A stretch of DNA of 64,000 nt from Ulva prolifera. Its lineage: Eukaryota > Chlorophyta > Ulvophyceae > Ulvales > Ulvaceae. The notes beneath the pieces are model-generated. The model saw nothing but the letters and a program-made list of their open reading frames with translations. It made no database searches and had not been told where the DNA came from. Location of the stretch: contig CM041201.1 of NCBI GenBank assembly GCA_023078555.1, positions 5,959,172 through 6,023,171 on the forward strand, read 5' to 3'. Shown here in pieces: positions 20,563 to 33,015 of the stretch. A program made the translations under genes and the position numbers. Position 1 is the stretch's first letter, and each line of letters opens with the position of its first letter.

Positions 20563-22262
20563 TAACGTCCGCCAACTCCGTATACGTATGGATTTCCGTA
20601 TAACGTATGATAATGACATTCCGTATTATTTGAATCCGTTCCACATACGGTTATACGGTGCTGATTATACGACACATACGGTGGTTATATACTCCAGTTT
20701 GCAAACACATTCGGGCTGTTCACAGCCAGGTTTGAGGTGTCTGATCAGACTGACCATGGGGCAGTCCGCCATGCCAGCCCCAAAATGCAACAGGTCATTG
20801 GCTTGTGTGGCACCTGGAGGAGTGCCACGTGTAAATATTGTTGTTGATGGCTGCTATTTGTCATGCTGTGCGGCTCCAAAACGCCCCAAAAATAATCATT
20901 TTCAAGCCTGGGCTGTGCACCTGTCCAGGCACGCAAAAGCAACACCCCGAATTGCATTCCCACTGAGGTTGTGTTGTCAGAATTGGCTTCCTCAAGGCCA
21001 AATGTCCAGCATGCTGCATCTCCCAATCCGCCCGACCAGAGTTTCATACTTACCTCAAGAGATGTCCTGCTGCAAGCAGAGCCTCTCACTTTGCACACCA
21101 GCTCCAAATGGCATTCTGCGTGTGGTATCACCCCCGAACATCTGTGTGCTTGACCGTTTCTTGTGCGGAAAATTGCTATGCACTCAATCTCACTCAACAA
21201 AGGCATTCACCAGCAGCTTTTTTGCGTGCTTCGCGAATCTGCGATCCAGGTGTCAACAACGCTGTTGTGAAGTGCATGGCGTGGCAGTGTGGTGAGTGGA
21301 GCCGCGTGACGCATGCTGCATGCGAGATTCCAACACACCGAGTTTGGCTGAAAACCGGTGTATACGGCTCTATACGGTGGTCATGTACGGTTAAATACGG
21401 TCATATACGGTCCTATACGGAGGCCATGTACGGTCATGTACGTATGCATGAGGCGCTTCGTACGCCTGCTTGACCACTGCACTGCGGCAGCAGCCCGTGG
21501 CCAAGCTCGATCAGAACCCTTATATGTATGCTGTTGTTGGGCACATTTAGCTGGTTTCAGGAACGTTGCGCGTTCCTTGCCGTCAGTGTCTTCCGTGCAT
21601 GATGTCATCTCCTGCATCCGAATCCGCTGCTGATAGCAGTGCGGATGAGGACGTTGTGCCTCAGCATGATTACGTCAGCGGACCAGATGAGGAAGGCTAT
21701 CGCAAGACCAGGAGAGATCAGACTTTAGAATGGACGGACAAGACTGCGGACGAAGTCTACAAAACGTTGCGAATGCGCCAGGCCGCAATAGGTGCAGGTG
21801 CAGCTGCCTGGTGGAAGCACATGCTCATCAAGAAAGAGTGGAAGACGGATGTTTGCATGTTTAAACAGTGAACGCTGTGCAGCGACGCCATGTCGCATTC
21901 GTCATGACCACAATCCTCACAATGTTCACCTGCCACGATGTGTTGTTCATATTCAAGTGGCATTACCTCAAATAACAAAACGTATTAAACAAGTCAAAGA
22001 TCTTGTGTATGCTGCTTTGTTCACACCAGGGATGAGAACGCTCTCAAACCATCAAGCGGCCTAGTTCGTGCCCTCAGTATGCCATCAAACAGGCGTATAT
22101 GAACATCGTATGGGTCATCAGGGGCATGTACGGCACATCATACGGCTATACGGTGCATTGTACGCCTTATACGGCGATATATACGGCAATACTGGAGATT
22201 CAGATATTATACGATGTAAGAAACGTATACGACCTGAGATTATACGTTTTCGGCGGACCTTA
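20563..22262. mobile_element. 1,700-bp DNA element with 8-bp target duplication and TACGG repeats
   Basis: A perfect 8-bp duplication CGGGCATG flanks it (20555-20562 and 22263-22270). The ends are TAACGTCCGCCAA and, inverted, TAAGGTCCGCCGA. Removal restores the gag reading CCCGCGGGCATGTTAC. Many TATACGG/GTACGG units cluster near 20580-20700, 21358-21440 and 22140-22260, resembling subterminal transposase-binding repeats. An 8-bp duplication fits hAT, but the TAAC termini are not the CAGGG type of the local hATs. A 91-codon acidic frame from ATG 21599 (MMSSPASESAADSSADEDV) may be a transposase remnant. No catalytic domain is visible. Confidence 0.82.
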
Positions 22263-22929
22263 CGGGCATGTTACTTCGTGGCGGGCGAATCATCCAACCA
22301 CGAAAATCTTCCCAAACTGGGCAGAGCAGCCAGCAGGTGCCATTTTCCTCTCATGTGGTGAACGATGCAAGTCACGCTGGGTCGCTCATCCCACTCGAAA
22401 CGTTGACCGAAGCGCTTCGAGCATCTTGGGGACGTAGCGAGCCTGATTTGACAATTAGATGAGTTTTTGGTCAGGTCTTGTGACGCGGATATCATTCCCT
22501 ATATGTCTTTTCTCAAGGACACCTTCGTTATGGTGTTCCAAGATCCGCTGCGCCAGCAGCGTCCGTGGGGGGTTGAGGTGTATGCATACCCTAGGGATGA
22601 CAAGCTGCGCAGGGTATGGTCGCATACTGGGCTGGTGATGGGCTTGGCCCCAGGATGCAACGTGTGTACGCTTAGGATGTTCCTGGGGGTAGGGTTGTGG
22701 TGGTGCGCCAGGTCATGTGCACCACGGATCAGATGATCCGTCACTTACGAAAGTACGATGCATCCGCTGTGGTGGACAAGAGGGAGCCTGAGGAGTTTGC
22801 AAACTCCTACACGGTTGCCATTGAGAGGGATGATGAGGGTGTCCGCGTGACTGACAATGATGCCCCCCCATTCATGGATGATGCCACGCATGACGGGGGA
22901 GTGTTGCGATGTCTGCGTGACCAGCTACA

Positions 22930-22953
22930 CCCCCCCCCCCTCCCCCCCCCCCC
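22930..22953. repeat. Poly-C tract in pol linker
   Basis: Two C runs split by a single T, at the position where element 1 has seven C on the coding strand (LHTPPGHGRV). Elements 1 and 2 show 7 and 14 at the same site. Confidence 0.85.
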
Positions 22954-24353
22954 GACCCCCCGGGTCACGGTAGGGTGCCTATCATGGATATGACGTTCAA
23001 GCAGGCCGGGTTGCCAGACGTCAAGGCGTCGTCCCCACGGTTCGGGGCTGGTTCCTCTGCCGAGATGATCCGGTGTGACCCAGCTCGGGACACCCTGGAG
23101 GTGGCCAGGCACACCATGCATCGCACGCTTGCGATTGCTCGTGCTGCTGCGCATCCTGACATCGCAGTTACCCCTCGGATTGCTGGTCAGGTGTAGCAGT
23201 CTGAAGCCAGGCCTGCCCGCACCGTGGAGTACGTGGCTACTCGCAACGCGTAGTTGCACGATCCTAGGGTGGAAGCTGCCATCATCGTTTCCCTCACGTC
23301 CAGCTCATCCGGGTCCGGCATGGACGAGGATGATGATGACGATGAACCATGCATCTACGCTGACGACGATGTAAAACAGATGGACTACACCGTCAGCGAT
23401 GATGAAGCGGCTGCGGCCCATCAGAATCACGAGACTCAGCGGGTCCGCCCTGGGAGTAATTTGGCCGAGGCCTCAGCATCCAATTCGGAAGCAGTAGCTT
23501 AGCCCCTGCAAGGGGCTGACGGGCTGAGGCCCTCCCGGGAGGATGAGCCTGATGAAATAGAGATGGAGTCCGGATCCGAATTAGGGGGAGAGATCTAGGC
23601 TGCCCCCTCTGCCGCAATTGGGGTTGATTTGCCTGATGAGGTAAGAGCCATTCCAGCTGCTTTACCACGCATCAAAGTCAATCCTCTTGTACGCAGACGC
23701 CTTGTTCCACTGGCTGTGGATGTAGCTGCTGTGCATGAGTATGTGGGCTCTGATCTTGCTAGTAGTATATCAGTTGTAGCTGCTATTGAGGCTCCAGGTT
23801 GCAATCGGGACACATCAGCCGCGGCTGACTGTGGAGTGTCTTGTGCAGGCCTGAAGCATCAGCATGTGGAGTCTGGCGAGCAACAGAGAGCTCAGCGTCG
23901 TGGGTCACGCATAGCAGCTGCCGCCAAGAAGCAGAAGCCCTCCGACCCTAATATTCCTTCTTTGAAGGAAGCACTCGCGAGTGCAGACATGGATGCATGG
24001 CTTCGTGCCATGTAGGAGCAGGTAGATGCAATGGGTGAGCACGGTACTTTCGGGTTGTGTTGTCTGCCTGCGGGCAAACGGGCAATCTCGGGTGCTTAAG
24101 ATTAAGCGTGGGCCTGCGGGTGAGATTCAGCGTTATAAGGCACGATATGTAGCTTGCGGTTTTCTCAGGTAGAAGGGATAGATTTCTTTGAGACTTGGTC
24201 CCCTGTCGGTAGTTATGCGACAATGCGCGTGTTGCTTTCCATTGTTGCTCCTGAAGATTTGGAGACTAGACACATAGATATTCAGTGTGCGTTTCTGAAT
24301 GGTGAGCTAGAGGAGGAAGTGTTCGTTGAACAACCCCCGCTCTTCACAGACGG

Positions 24354-24728
24354 TGTCATAAATCAGTGTCTAGGTACACCTGCAATGCATGTCGCGCAAG
24401 TATGCGCATGGGTATGGTGGCCAAGGGCCCAACCCGTGTTATGTTAGGATAGTATGCATGAGCATACTTGGGGCGCTCCGTGAGCGGCTCGCCCCGGGCC
24501 ATTGGCATTGGGCCACGGTAGACATGCACGAATGGTCGCATATAGTCGTATGCGTCCAAGTCGGAAGTAACCTTTTTCTTACATCTTCCATAGGTTCCTG
24601 CACGGTCTTGCATCCAGTGCAGTATACTCCCTGATCTGTATAGTGTCCTTTCGTACGACCTGGCGGCTCAACAGGTATAGGCTCTACTAACCTCCTAATG
24701 CACACATAATAGGTTTTCGTTTATGACA
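24354..24728 (+). repeat. Solo family-B LTR in element 3 RT
   Basis: 375 bp from TGTCATAAATCAG to TTTATGACA. It is flanked by GACGG (24349-24353) and GATGG (24729-24733), a 5-bp duplication with one change. The RT reading PLFTDG...AHVWR continues across it. Confidence 0.9.
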
Positions 24729-25365
24729 GATGGGAGAGCACATGTATGGAGGTAGTATAAAACCTTGTATGGCCTCAAGCAAGCCGCTCGCGAGTGGCAT
24801 AAAGCTTTAATGAAGGTCTTAGCTGAGATGGGATTTGTGTGCGAACAAAGTGATCCCGGACTGTATGTTAGAACATCTGGTCGATGTTTTATATTTTAAT
24901 GGGTTGATGACTTGTTCGTTTTCAGCAGCTCTGCGGGGCTGCAGGATCTGGTCGATATCATTCTCACGAAATTTGAAGGCAGAGACTTGGGTGAACTTGC
25001 ACGGGCACTCGGCACCGAGATCATGCGTGATCGCAAGGCCAAAACATTCATCATGACGCAGCGAAATAAAATCCAGACTACTTGAAAAGTACATGATGCC
25101 TGATTGCCGAAGATCTCCCACTCCCTTAGTGCCGCGGCAACAACTAAGGAGTGTGAAAGCTTTCTAGAGCATCCTAACCTTGAGAAAGCCAGTGCTACTG
25201 AGCATTCCAGGTTCATGAGTGTTGTAGGAAGCATCCAGCATATTGCAGGAGTGACACAACATGACCTGAGCTATGTGGCACATGCCCTGGCCTGGCACAT
25301 GTCTAGCATTCTGAAGGAACATTGGATTGCCGCGGCATGCCGTGCAACATGTTCTAAGATACCTG

Positions 25366-25747
25366 TGTCATAAATGAGGTCCATCCTGGGACACAATACA
25401 TGACGTGCAAGTACGCACATGAGAGTGGTGGCCACGGGCCCAACTCCTGTTATGTTAGGACATATGCATGAGCATATGCATGAGCATAATCCAGCACAAT
25501 CCATGTGAGGATTGTGTGCGGTCACTGTGATTATGACCGCCGTAGACTTGACTGATTGGTGGGATATAGTGCCTCCAAGTCTACTGTAACCATTCTCTTA
25601 CAGTTTTACGTGGTTCCTGTATTGCCTCACTGCATTACAGTACATCCCCTGATCTGTGCATTGCCGACGTACGACCTGAGTGCTCCACGGCCCTGCAACC
25701 CACTAGCTAGCTTGATGAATGCTGCGCATAGGCCCTTGCTTATAACA
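25366..25747 (+). repeat. Solo family-B LTR (variant) in element 3 RNase H junction
   Basis: 382 bp from TGTCATAAATGAG to TTATAACA with a perfect 5-bp duplication ACCTG (25361-25365 and 25748-25752). It has diverged from the copy at 24354 but shares CCCAAC...TGTTATGTTAGGA and the GCATGAGCAT palindrome. Confidence 0.9.
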
Positions 25748-26281
25748 ACCTGCAGTCCACAAAGAATTTAGGAATAAAGTTTATAGGCTCTGTGGGACAT
25801 GGGTGTCTACTAGAAGCTTTTTTGGATCCAATTTTGCGAATTCTGCAGATCTGAAGAGTGTGTCTAGAATGGTTGTTTGGGTGTATGGGAACTGTGTTCT
25901 CTGGCGTTCGGAGAAGCACAGTATAGTGGCTGGGGATACGATTGAGTTGATTGCGATGAGCGCAACAGCCAACGAGCTCATGTGGATGAAGCGGTTGCTT
26001 CTCGATGTGAAGCTAGTCCCGCATAAGCCGACTCTGTGGGGTGACAATAAGAGTGCCAATGTTTTGGATGTGAATGCTGTGTCCACTGACAGATCCAAGC
26101 ACATTCATGTGCGGCACTTGCGAGTGCAGGAATATGTCCAGGTGGATGAACTTAAGGTGGAATGGGTTGGCACTGTTGATCAGTTAGCGGATGTGTTTAC
26201 TAAAGTGCTGCCCGCACCTGCTTTGAAAGAAGTTCGTAATAAACTCCAGCTAGTGGAGACGTAGCAGGGTTTATGGGGGAG

Positions 26282-26516
26282 CGTCACAATGCATGCGCCT
26301 GCAGGCAGCATTGTGGTGACAGGTGCAACGATCTGCGGTTCCAGTGTAGAGGTAAGCCGCCAGTGGGACTGTCCCGGAGAAGTGAAGGAGATCCTGCGAG
26401 GAGTCTGCTGTCGTAATCTTGATTGTTCAGTGTGAATGTATGGATGTGCACACTACGATCTGTATCCTTTCTCTCTACTATTGCACAGTACTAGCACTCT
26501 CAGCATCTCTCGGTTC
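26282..26516 (+). repeat. 3' LTR of element 3, left piece
   Basis: It starts CGTCACAATGC (first base mutated from T) directly after the polypurine tract and runs to CTCTCGGTTC, where element 2 is inserted. The remaining LTR end is at 39553-39652. Confidence 0.87.
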
Positions 26517-26867
26517 TGTCAGAGAGTCTATCCTTCGTCAGGTCAGACGCGCAATCTTATGTCAACTCAGGGGGCCAGCATCTCATACCTGCTGCGCACT
26601 GAGGTAGAATCAGAGAGATGCTGAGGGGAGACAAGATACAGCTAGTACCGTGAAACAGTGATAAGTAATGGTTACAGATCTCAGTGTGCACATGCTTATA
26701 TGCACACTGAACACTCAAGGTTACGCTCGGGAAACCCGCGCGGGATCTCTCTCACTACATCGAGACAATCTCGGCTTGCGGCTTACCCCTGCACTGGATC
26801 CGCGGATCGTCCGTGCATGGGTGCACCTGTCACCACACTGCTGCCCGCAGGCTCATGCATTGTGACA
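26517..26867 (-). repeat. 3' LTR of element 2
   Basis: 351 bp, TGTCAGAGAGTC to CATTGTGACA on the plus strand. It is preceded on the minus strand by the polypurine tract GGGTTTATGGGGGAG (26868-26882). Confidence 0.93.
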
Positions 26868-26884
26868 CTCCCCCATAAACCCTG

Positions 26885-29383
26885 CTACGTTTCCACTAGC
26901 TGGAGTTTATTACGAACTTCTAGCAAAGCAGGTCCAGGCAGCACTTTAGTAAACACATCCGCTAACTGATCAACAGTGCCTACCCATGCTACCTTAAGTT
27001 CATCCATCTGGACATATTCCCGCACTCGCAAGTGCCGCACACGAATGTGCTTGGATCTGTCAGTGGACACAGCATTCACAGCCAAAATGTTGGCACTCTT
27101 ATTGTCACCCCACAGAGTCGGCTTATGTGGGACGAGTTTCAAATCGAGAAGCAACTGCTTCACCCACATTAACTCGTTGGCTGTTGCACTCATCGCAATG
27201 AGTTCAGCCTCTGTTGTGTCCCCGGCCACTATACTCTGCTTCTTCGAGCGCCAGAGAACAGAGTTCCCGTACACTCGAATAATCATGCCAGATACGCTTT
27301 TCAGATCCGCAGCATTCGCAAAGTCTGCATCTGAAAAAGCCTCTAACAAATACCCGTGTCCCTCAGAGCCTACAAATTTTATTCCTAAGTTCTTTGTGGA
27401 CTGCAGGTATCTCAGAACATGTTGCACGGCAGACCAGTGTTCCTTCAAACTACTAGACATGTGCCGGGCCAGGGCATGTGCCACATAGCTCAGGTCAGGT
27501 CGTGTCACTCCTGCAATATACTGGATGCTTCCTACAGCACTCATGAACCTGGAATGCTCAGCAGCACTGGCTTTCTCCAGGTCAGGATGCTCTTTCACAC
27601 TCCTTAGCTGTTGCCGCGGCACTAATGGAGTGGGAGATTTACGACAGTCAGACATGCTGTACTTTTCCAGCAGGTTCTGGATTTTGGTACGTTGTGTCAT
27701 TGTGATTGTTTTGGCCTTCCGATCACGCGTGATCTCAGCGCCAAGTGCCCAAGACAGGTCACCTAGGTCTCTACCTTCAAATTTTGTGAGAATGACACTG
27801 ATGATTTCTTGTAGCCCCGCAGAGCAACTAAAAATGAACAAATCATCCACCCACAGAAAGATAAAGCAGCGACTGGTTTTACTGACATACAGTCCGGGAT
27901 CACTCTGTGCGCACACAAATCCCAGTACAGCCAAGACCTTTACTAAAGCTTTATGCCACTCGCGAGCGGCTTGCTTCAAGCCATACAGAGTCTTATGCAA
28001 TTTCCATACACGTGTTGTCCCGTCTGTAAAGTACGGGGGCTGTTCAACGAAAACCTCTTCCTCCAGGTCACCGTTCAGAAAAGCACACTGTATATCTATA
28101 TGCCTAATCTCCAAATCCTCTTGAGCAGCTATAGACAGCAACACACGCAGTGTCGCATAACTACCGACAGGGGACCAGGTCTCGAAGAAATCAATTCCTT
28201 CTACCTGAGAAAAACCACGAGCTACATATCGTGCCTTGTACCGCTGAATCTCACCAGCAGGTCCGCGCTTGATCTTGAACACCCACTTGCCCGAGATAGC
28301 TTTCTTACCCGCAGGCAGGTAGCACAACATAAATGTCCCGTGCTCACCCAGTGCTTCCACCTCCTCATGCATGGCACGCAGCCATGCATCCCTGTCTGGA
28401 CCCGCGAGTCCTTCCCTCATAGAAGGCAGATCAGGGTCGGAAGGCTTCTGCTTCCTGGCGGCAGTTTCTCTGCGCGACCCATGACGCTGAGCATTCTGCT
28501 GCTCGCCAGACTCCACATGCTGAGGCTTCAGGCCTGCACAGGACACTCCAAAGTCAGCCGCGGCTGATGTGTCCTGATCGCGAGCTGAAACACCAATAGC
28601 AGCTAACACTGTCTCACTACTAGCAATGCCAGAGCCCGCAGGCTCATGCATATGCACAGCTGCTACATCCGCAGCCAATGGAACAAGGCGTCTGCGTACA
28701 AGAGGATTGATTTTTATGCGAGGCAAGGCGGCTGGAATGGCCCTCACCTCATCAGGCAAATCAACCCCAACTGCGGCTGAGGGGTCCGGATCCTCTCCCC
28801 CTAATTCGGACCCGGTCTCCACCTCATCTGGCTCATCCTCCCAGAAGGGCCTCGGCGCCTCAGCTCCTCGCAAGGGCTGAGCAACTGCCCCCGCGCCAGA
28901 TGCTGAGGCCGCTGCCGAATTATTCCCGGAACGGACCCGCTGAGCCTCCAGATTCTGATGGACCGCAGCCCGTTCATCATCTGAGACGGTGTAGTCCATG
29001 CGCTGCTCATCATCGTCGTCATAGATGCCAGGACTGTCGTCGTCCTCATCCATGTCATGCACTTCACCACGCACACGAGGGGGGACAGGGACATCGGGAT
29101 GGGCAGCAGCTCTGAAGGTCGCACGCGTGCGATGCAGAGTTACTCTGGCCATTTCCGGTGTGGCCCGGGAGGGGTCACGCCGAATTATCTCCGCAGAGGA
29201 GCCAGCCCAAAACCGCGGAGAATACACAGCAGGATTAGGGTTAGGATGGTCCCGACGGAAAGTCATCTCCATGACAGGGACCCTACCATGACCGGGGGGG
29301 GGGGGGGTGGTGAAGCTGGTCACGCAGACGGCGCAACACTCCCCCGTCATACGTGTGATCAGACATAAAAGGGGGGACATCAC
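26885..29383 (-). pseudogene. Element 2 pol: linker, reverse transcriptase, RNase H
   Basis: An uninterrupted frame of more than 800 codons. It includes ISGKWVFKIKRGPAGEIQRY, DIQCAFLNGDLEEEVF, the catalytic box FLWVDDLFIFS, RNase H AGDTTEAELIAMSATANELM and LWGDNKSANILAVNAVSTDR, ending KLQLVET-stop. It is intact internally but cut off from the upstream integrase by a 14-G run at 29294-29307, where element 1 has 7 G. Confidence 0.9.
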
Positions 29384-32167
29384 TATCTGTCACACGCTCG
29401 CCCTCGTTGTCCCCCTCAAAGGCCACCTTGTAAGAGTTCGCAAACTCCTCAGGCTCCCTCTTGTCCACTACAGCGGACGCATCGTACTTACGTACGTGGC
29501 GAATCAACTGATCCGCAGTGCACATCACCTGATGCACAACAAAAAGCCTACCCCCAGGAACATCCTGGGCGTACACACGCTGCATGCTAGGGCCCAGCCT
29601 GGCCCCAACCCAGTATGCAAGGACACCCCGCGGGGACAACTTCCGCAACTTGTCGTCCCTAGGATATGCATACACTTCAACCCCCCACGGACGCTGCTGC
29701 CGCAGCAGATCTTGGAACACCTCAACGGAGGTGTCCCGGAAAAAGGACATGTAAGGAATGACATCCTTGTCACAAGACCTCACTAAAAACTCGTCTAACT
29801 CTGTCGACGCAAGCAACTTGTACTTGCGTTTTTCCTCATCCCTCAACTTATCGCGCTCGGCCTTTTTCATGCGCTTTGTGCCCTTTTCAGCTTCAGCCAC
29901 ATCTGCCGCAGCGTTGATGGCATGCTGAGCTTTCTGGGACTTTAGAATGAGCGCCAGTTTGTCATGGTACAACGCCAAGCACGGCGTGAGATTGTGGCCA
30001 TGTACAACACTGGAGAGACATTCTATCTACAGGAACAGAGGCAGGCCACTCGCAAGCAGCACTGCACGGTGTGACTAAAAAGAGATTCCGATTCTCCGCT
30101 CGATCATGCCATTACAGCGATGATCAGCTGTGGGGGTTAAGCGGTGAGTGATGCCGCGACGCTGGAGGTAGAGTTTTAAGGCCTCAACCATGAACTCTCC
30201 CCCTTTGTCGGTGTGTAGGATGCGCACACCCGGTTCACCTGGCTTCACCACATTCACCCGAATGCGTTCAATAAGATAAAAGAGATCATGGCCGCAGCCT
30301 CACTCTTTTTGCGCAGACCGACCACGAAAGTATAGCGGGTAAAGGCACACATCACGAACAAAGCATATTTCACACCTCCATTTCCCACTGGAGTGACAGG
30401 ACCAGCTAAATCGGCGTGCAGTTGCTCACCAGGCCACTTGGCCTGGCCCATGAGCTCACGATCATTGGCAGAGAAGTTACCCGCAGGCACTTTGCCAATT
30501 CTGCAACCGTGACACCGATTTCCCAGCGGCTCGGAATCGACACTTAAATTCAAATGACCATAAAAATCAGCGTTGGATTGCATGCGCTTGAGAACCCAAT
30601 TTGACCGATGAAATGACAAATGCGCTATGAAAGCAGGATCAAGCAGGTAAGCGTCATGTGGGACCTCAGCTCCCCCAGTATTGGGTCGCTGCAGGTCAAT
30701 GGCCGCAGCTGCCACATGATGCCACTGCCCCTGGTCCTCGACCACGCAGGTCGGACTGCTCTAGTTAGACCAGACTACTCCCCTGTTGACTGGGGCACCG
30801 ACAAGAATGGGCTTAGTGTCTACCTCCATTTTGAACGCAAAAACAGGATGACCATCTACATCTAGCTCCTGATATTTGACATCGTCCTCGATATCAGTAG
30901 CCATATCACCCAAACCAGGAATATACAACACATTCCTACGCGTGTCCAAAAATATCTGCTCATGCCTAAGACCCATTGTGCTAAGCAGATTGTACGGACA
31001 TTCAGGCGCATAGTAAACACCAGAGATTTCCATATCTAATGGATGCATGTTCCCATGCTTGTCAACATAAGTACCCGGGTTCACCTGAATGGTTCCCCTT
31101 CCCATGATAGGGAGCTTGCCTGGTCCCGCGGGATTGGCAGTGCTCTGGCATGGGCCGTACTCAGTAAACATTTCACGATTGCCTACGATGTGAACGTCCG
31201 AACCACTATCAACGATAATATTCCAAGGCAGAGACGCGTCTGGTTGCGGATACTTTTCAGGCATCTCTACAGCACAAACATCCTTGGCCGCAGCCTGTTT
31301 GCGCTGGGGGCAGTTCGCACGCAAATGTCCTTTCTTCTTGCAGAAGAAACATGTCCTGGTCTCCTCGCGAGGAGCCTGGCCGGCTGCGAGAGCAGCGACC
31401 ACAGGACCATCACCACGGGGTTGCTTGCGCCAGCCATGGCCTGGTTTGCCCGCGGGCGCCCCAGACCTAGCCTGCAGCTGTCGCTGTGATTTGAGCAAGT
31501 CAGCATGCTCAGTCAAACGCGATATGATCACATGAGGGGAGGAGTGTTGGACTTCGCCGCGCACAGCGTTGAACTCCTCCCCCACTTCTAACAGTTTCAA
31601 ACGAAGCCATCGCTGGCCCACATCGGCACCTAGTGCCTCCACTTGAGTATACACACTCATCACATCACCACAATATGTCGCGACATCTTTTTTGTGTTGT
31701 GATAAAGAATTGAACCGACTCCACAGTCTGTGGATTTCGGCTTCGGTGCTAGGCCTATACTTTGCAGTCAAATAGGCCCATGCTTCACACAGGTGTGACA
31801 TGCGATAGACAGTCGTCCGGTCCGCGTCAGGCAAATACATCAGGACCTGTGTCCTCGCCCTAGCATGGACACGCTGTTCGTCCGCAGACGGTGCGTGCTG
31901 CAATAAGTGGTCTAACTCGAATTGACCTAACCACAAAAAGACTTTCTGCTCGTACGCAACGAAGCTTTCGGTCTTAAAATTCCATTCAGGCAATTTCCCT
32001 TTGGTCAAATCAGGCTCGCTACGTCCCCGAGATGCACGCAGCGCTTCGGTCAACGTCTCGAGCGTGATGAATGACTCAGTGTGACCGTGATCGTCAACAA
32101 CACGAGAGGAAAAAGGCACCTGCTGGCTGCACTGCCCAGTGTGGGAAGAGGGACGTGGCCGGACAAC
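29283..32167 (-). pseudogene. Element 2 gag (C-terminal), protease, integrase
   Basis: Minus-strand pieces. 32119-30761 carries gag with zinc knuckle CFFCKKKGHLRANC and protease IIVDSGSDVHIVG. 30745-30254 carries the integrase zinc region CHGCRIGK and first Asp in LHADLAGP. 30257-30075 has the second Asp in LHTDKGGEF and Glu in CNGMIERR. 29978-29283 is the C-terminal region (RPWGVEVYAYPRDDKL). Each boundary is a small indel relative to element 1. The gag N-terminus lies on the far side of element 1. Confidence 0.9.
29294..29307. repeat. Poly-G tract (14 nt) causing a frameshift in element 2
   Basis: G run opposite the proline codons of LHTPPGHGRV. Length is 14 here against 7 at 35069-35075 in element 1. 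The extra 7 nt shift the reading frame. Confidence 0.85.
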
Positions 32168-32172
32168 TCGTC

Positions 32173-32520
32173 TGTCAGAAAAACTATCATTTGTGCAGGT
32201 CAGGACGCGCAGTCCTTGTTCAGGTCAGGACAGGACAGCCAGCATCTCATACCTGCTGCGCACAGAGGTAGAACCGAGAGATGCTGAGGGGAAGTGCTAG
32301 TACCGGGAAACAGTAAGGATAATGGTTACAGATCTCAGTGTGCACATGCTTATATGCACACTGAACACTCAAGGTTACGGCGGGAAACCCTCGCACGATC
32401 TCTCTCACTACATCGAGACAATCCTAACTGGCGGCTTACCCCTGCACTGGATCCGCGGATCGTCCGTGCATGGATGCACCTGTCACCACGCTGCTGCCCG
32501 CAGGCTCATGCATTGTGACA
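32173..32520 (-). repeat. 3' LTR of element 1
   Basis: 348 bp, TGTCAGAAAAAC to TTGTGACA on the plus strand, preceded on the minus strand by the polypurine tract at 32521-32535. Confidence 0.95.
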
Positions 32521-32537
32521 CTCCCCCATAAACCCTG

Positions 32538-33002
32538 CTAAGTCCCCATTAGCTGGAGTTTATTACGAATTTCCTGCAAGGCAGGCCCGGGCAGCACTTT
32601 GGTAAACACATCCGCTAACTGATCAACAGTGCCTACCCATGCTACCTTAAGTTCATCCATCTGGACATATTCCCGCACCCGCAAGTGCCGCACACGAATG
32701 TGCTTGGATCTGTCAGTGGACACAGCATTCACAGCCAAAATATTGGCACTTTTATTGTCACCCCACAGAGTTGGCTTATGTGGGACGAGTTTCAGATCGA
32801 GAAGCAACTGCTTCACCCACATTAACTCGTTGGCTGTTGCACTCATCGCGATGAGTTCAGCCTCTGTTGTATCCCCAGCCACTATACTCTGCTTCTTCGA
32901 ACGCCAGAGAACACAGTTCCCATGCACCCGAATAACCATACCAGACACGCTTTTCAGATCAGCAGAGTTCGCAAAGTCTGCATCTGAATAAGCCTCTAAC
33001 AA
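32538..33002 (-). CDS. Element 1 Pol, RNase H part (separated by one-base frameshift)
   Basis: It encodes the rest of RNase H: DADFANSADLKSVSG, then AGDTTEAELIAMSATANELM, LWGDNKSANILAVNAVSTDR and HIRVRHLRVREYVQ, ending at a stop just before the polypurine tract. It belongs to the frame that ends at 33016. Element 2 has CTTT where this copy has CTTTT (near 33048-33051), so one extra T splits the polyprotein. Either the copy lost RNase H by mutation, or the base is a sequencing error in a homopolymer. Confidence 0.88.
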   Translation of the reverse strand: MLEAYSDADFANSADLKSVSGMVIRVHGNCVLWRSKKQSIVAGDTTEAELIAMSATANELMWVKQLLLDLKLVPHKPTLWGDNKSANILAVNAVSTDRSKHIRVRHLRVREYVQMDELKVAWVGTVDQLADVFTKVLPGPALQEIRNKLQLMGT

Positions 33003-33015
33003 ACACCCGTGTCCC

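Larger units (their letters stand above)
22263..26264 (+). pseudogene. Element 3 gag remnant and pol (deleted, multiply broken)
   Basis: 22263-22457 is gag (…SEPDLT). After the deletion junction, pol resumes at the integrase C-terminal region (DEFLV), passes a poly-C tract at 22930, then the RPWGVEVYAYPRDDK block, and reaches RT (NIPSLKEALASADMDAWLRA). Stops include TAG at 24014, and frameshifts lie near 24094. RNase H at 25803-26264 ends KLQLVET-stop and keeps the LWGDNKSAN and STDRSKHI blocks. Two family-B solo LTRs interrupt it at 24354 and 25366. Confidence 0.88.

Noticed and set aside
20537..21295. 252-codon open frame in the 1.7-kb TIR element
   Set aside because: It begins in copia gag, crosses the insertion boundary and has no domain or biased composition.
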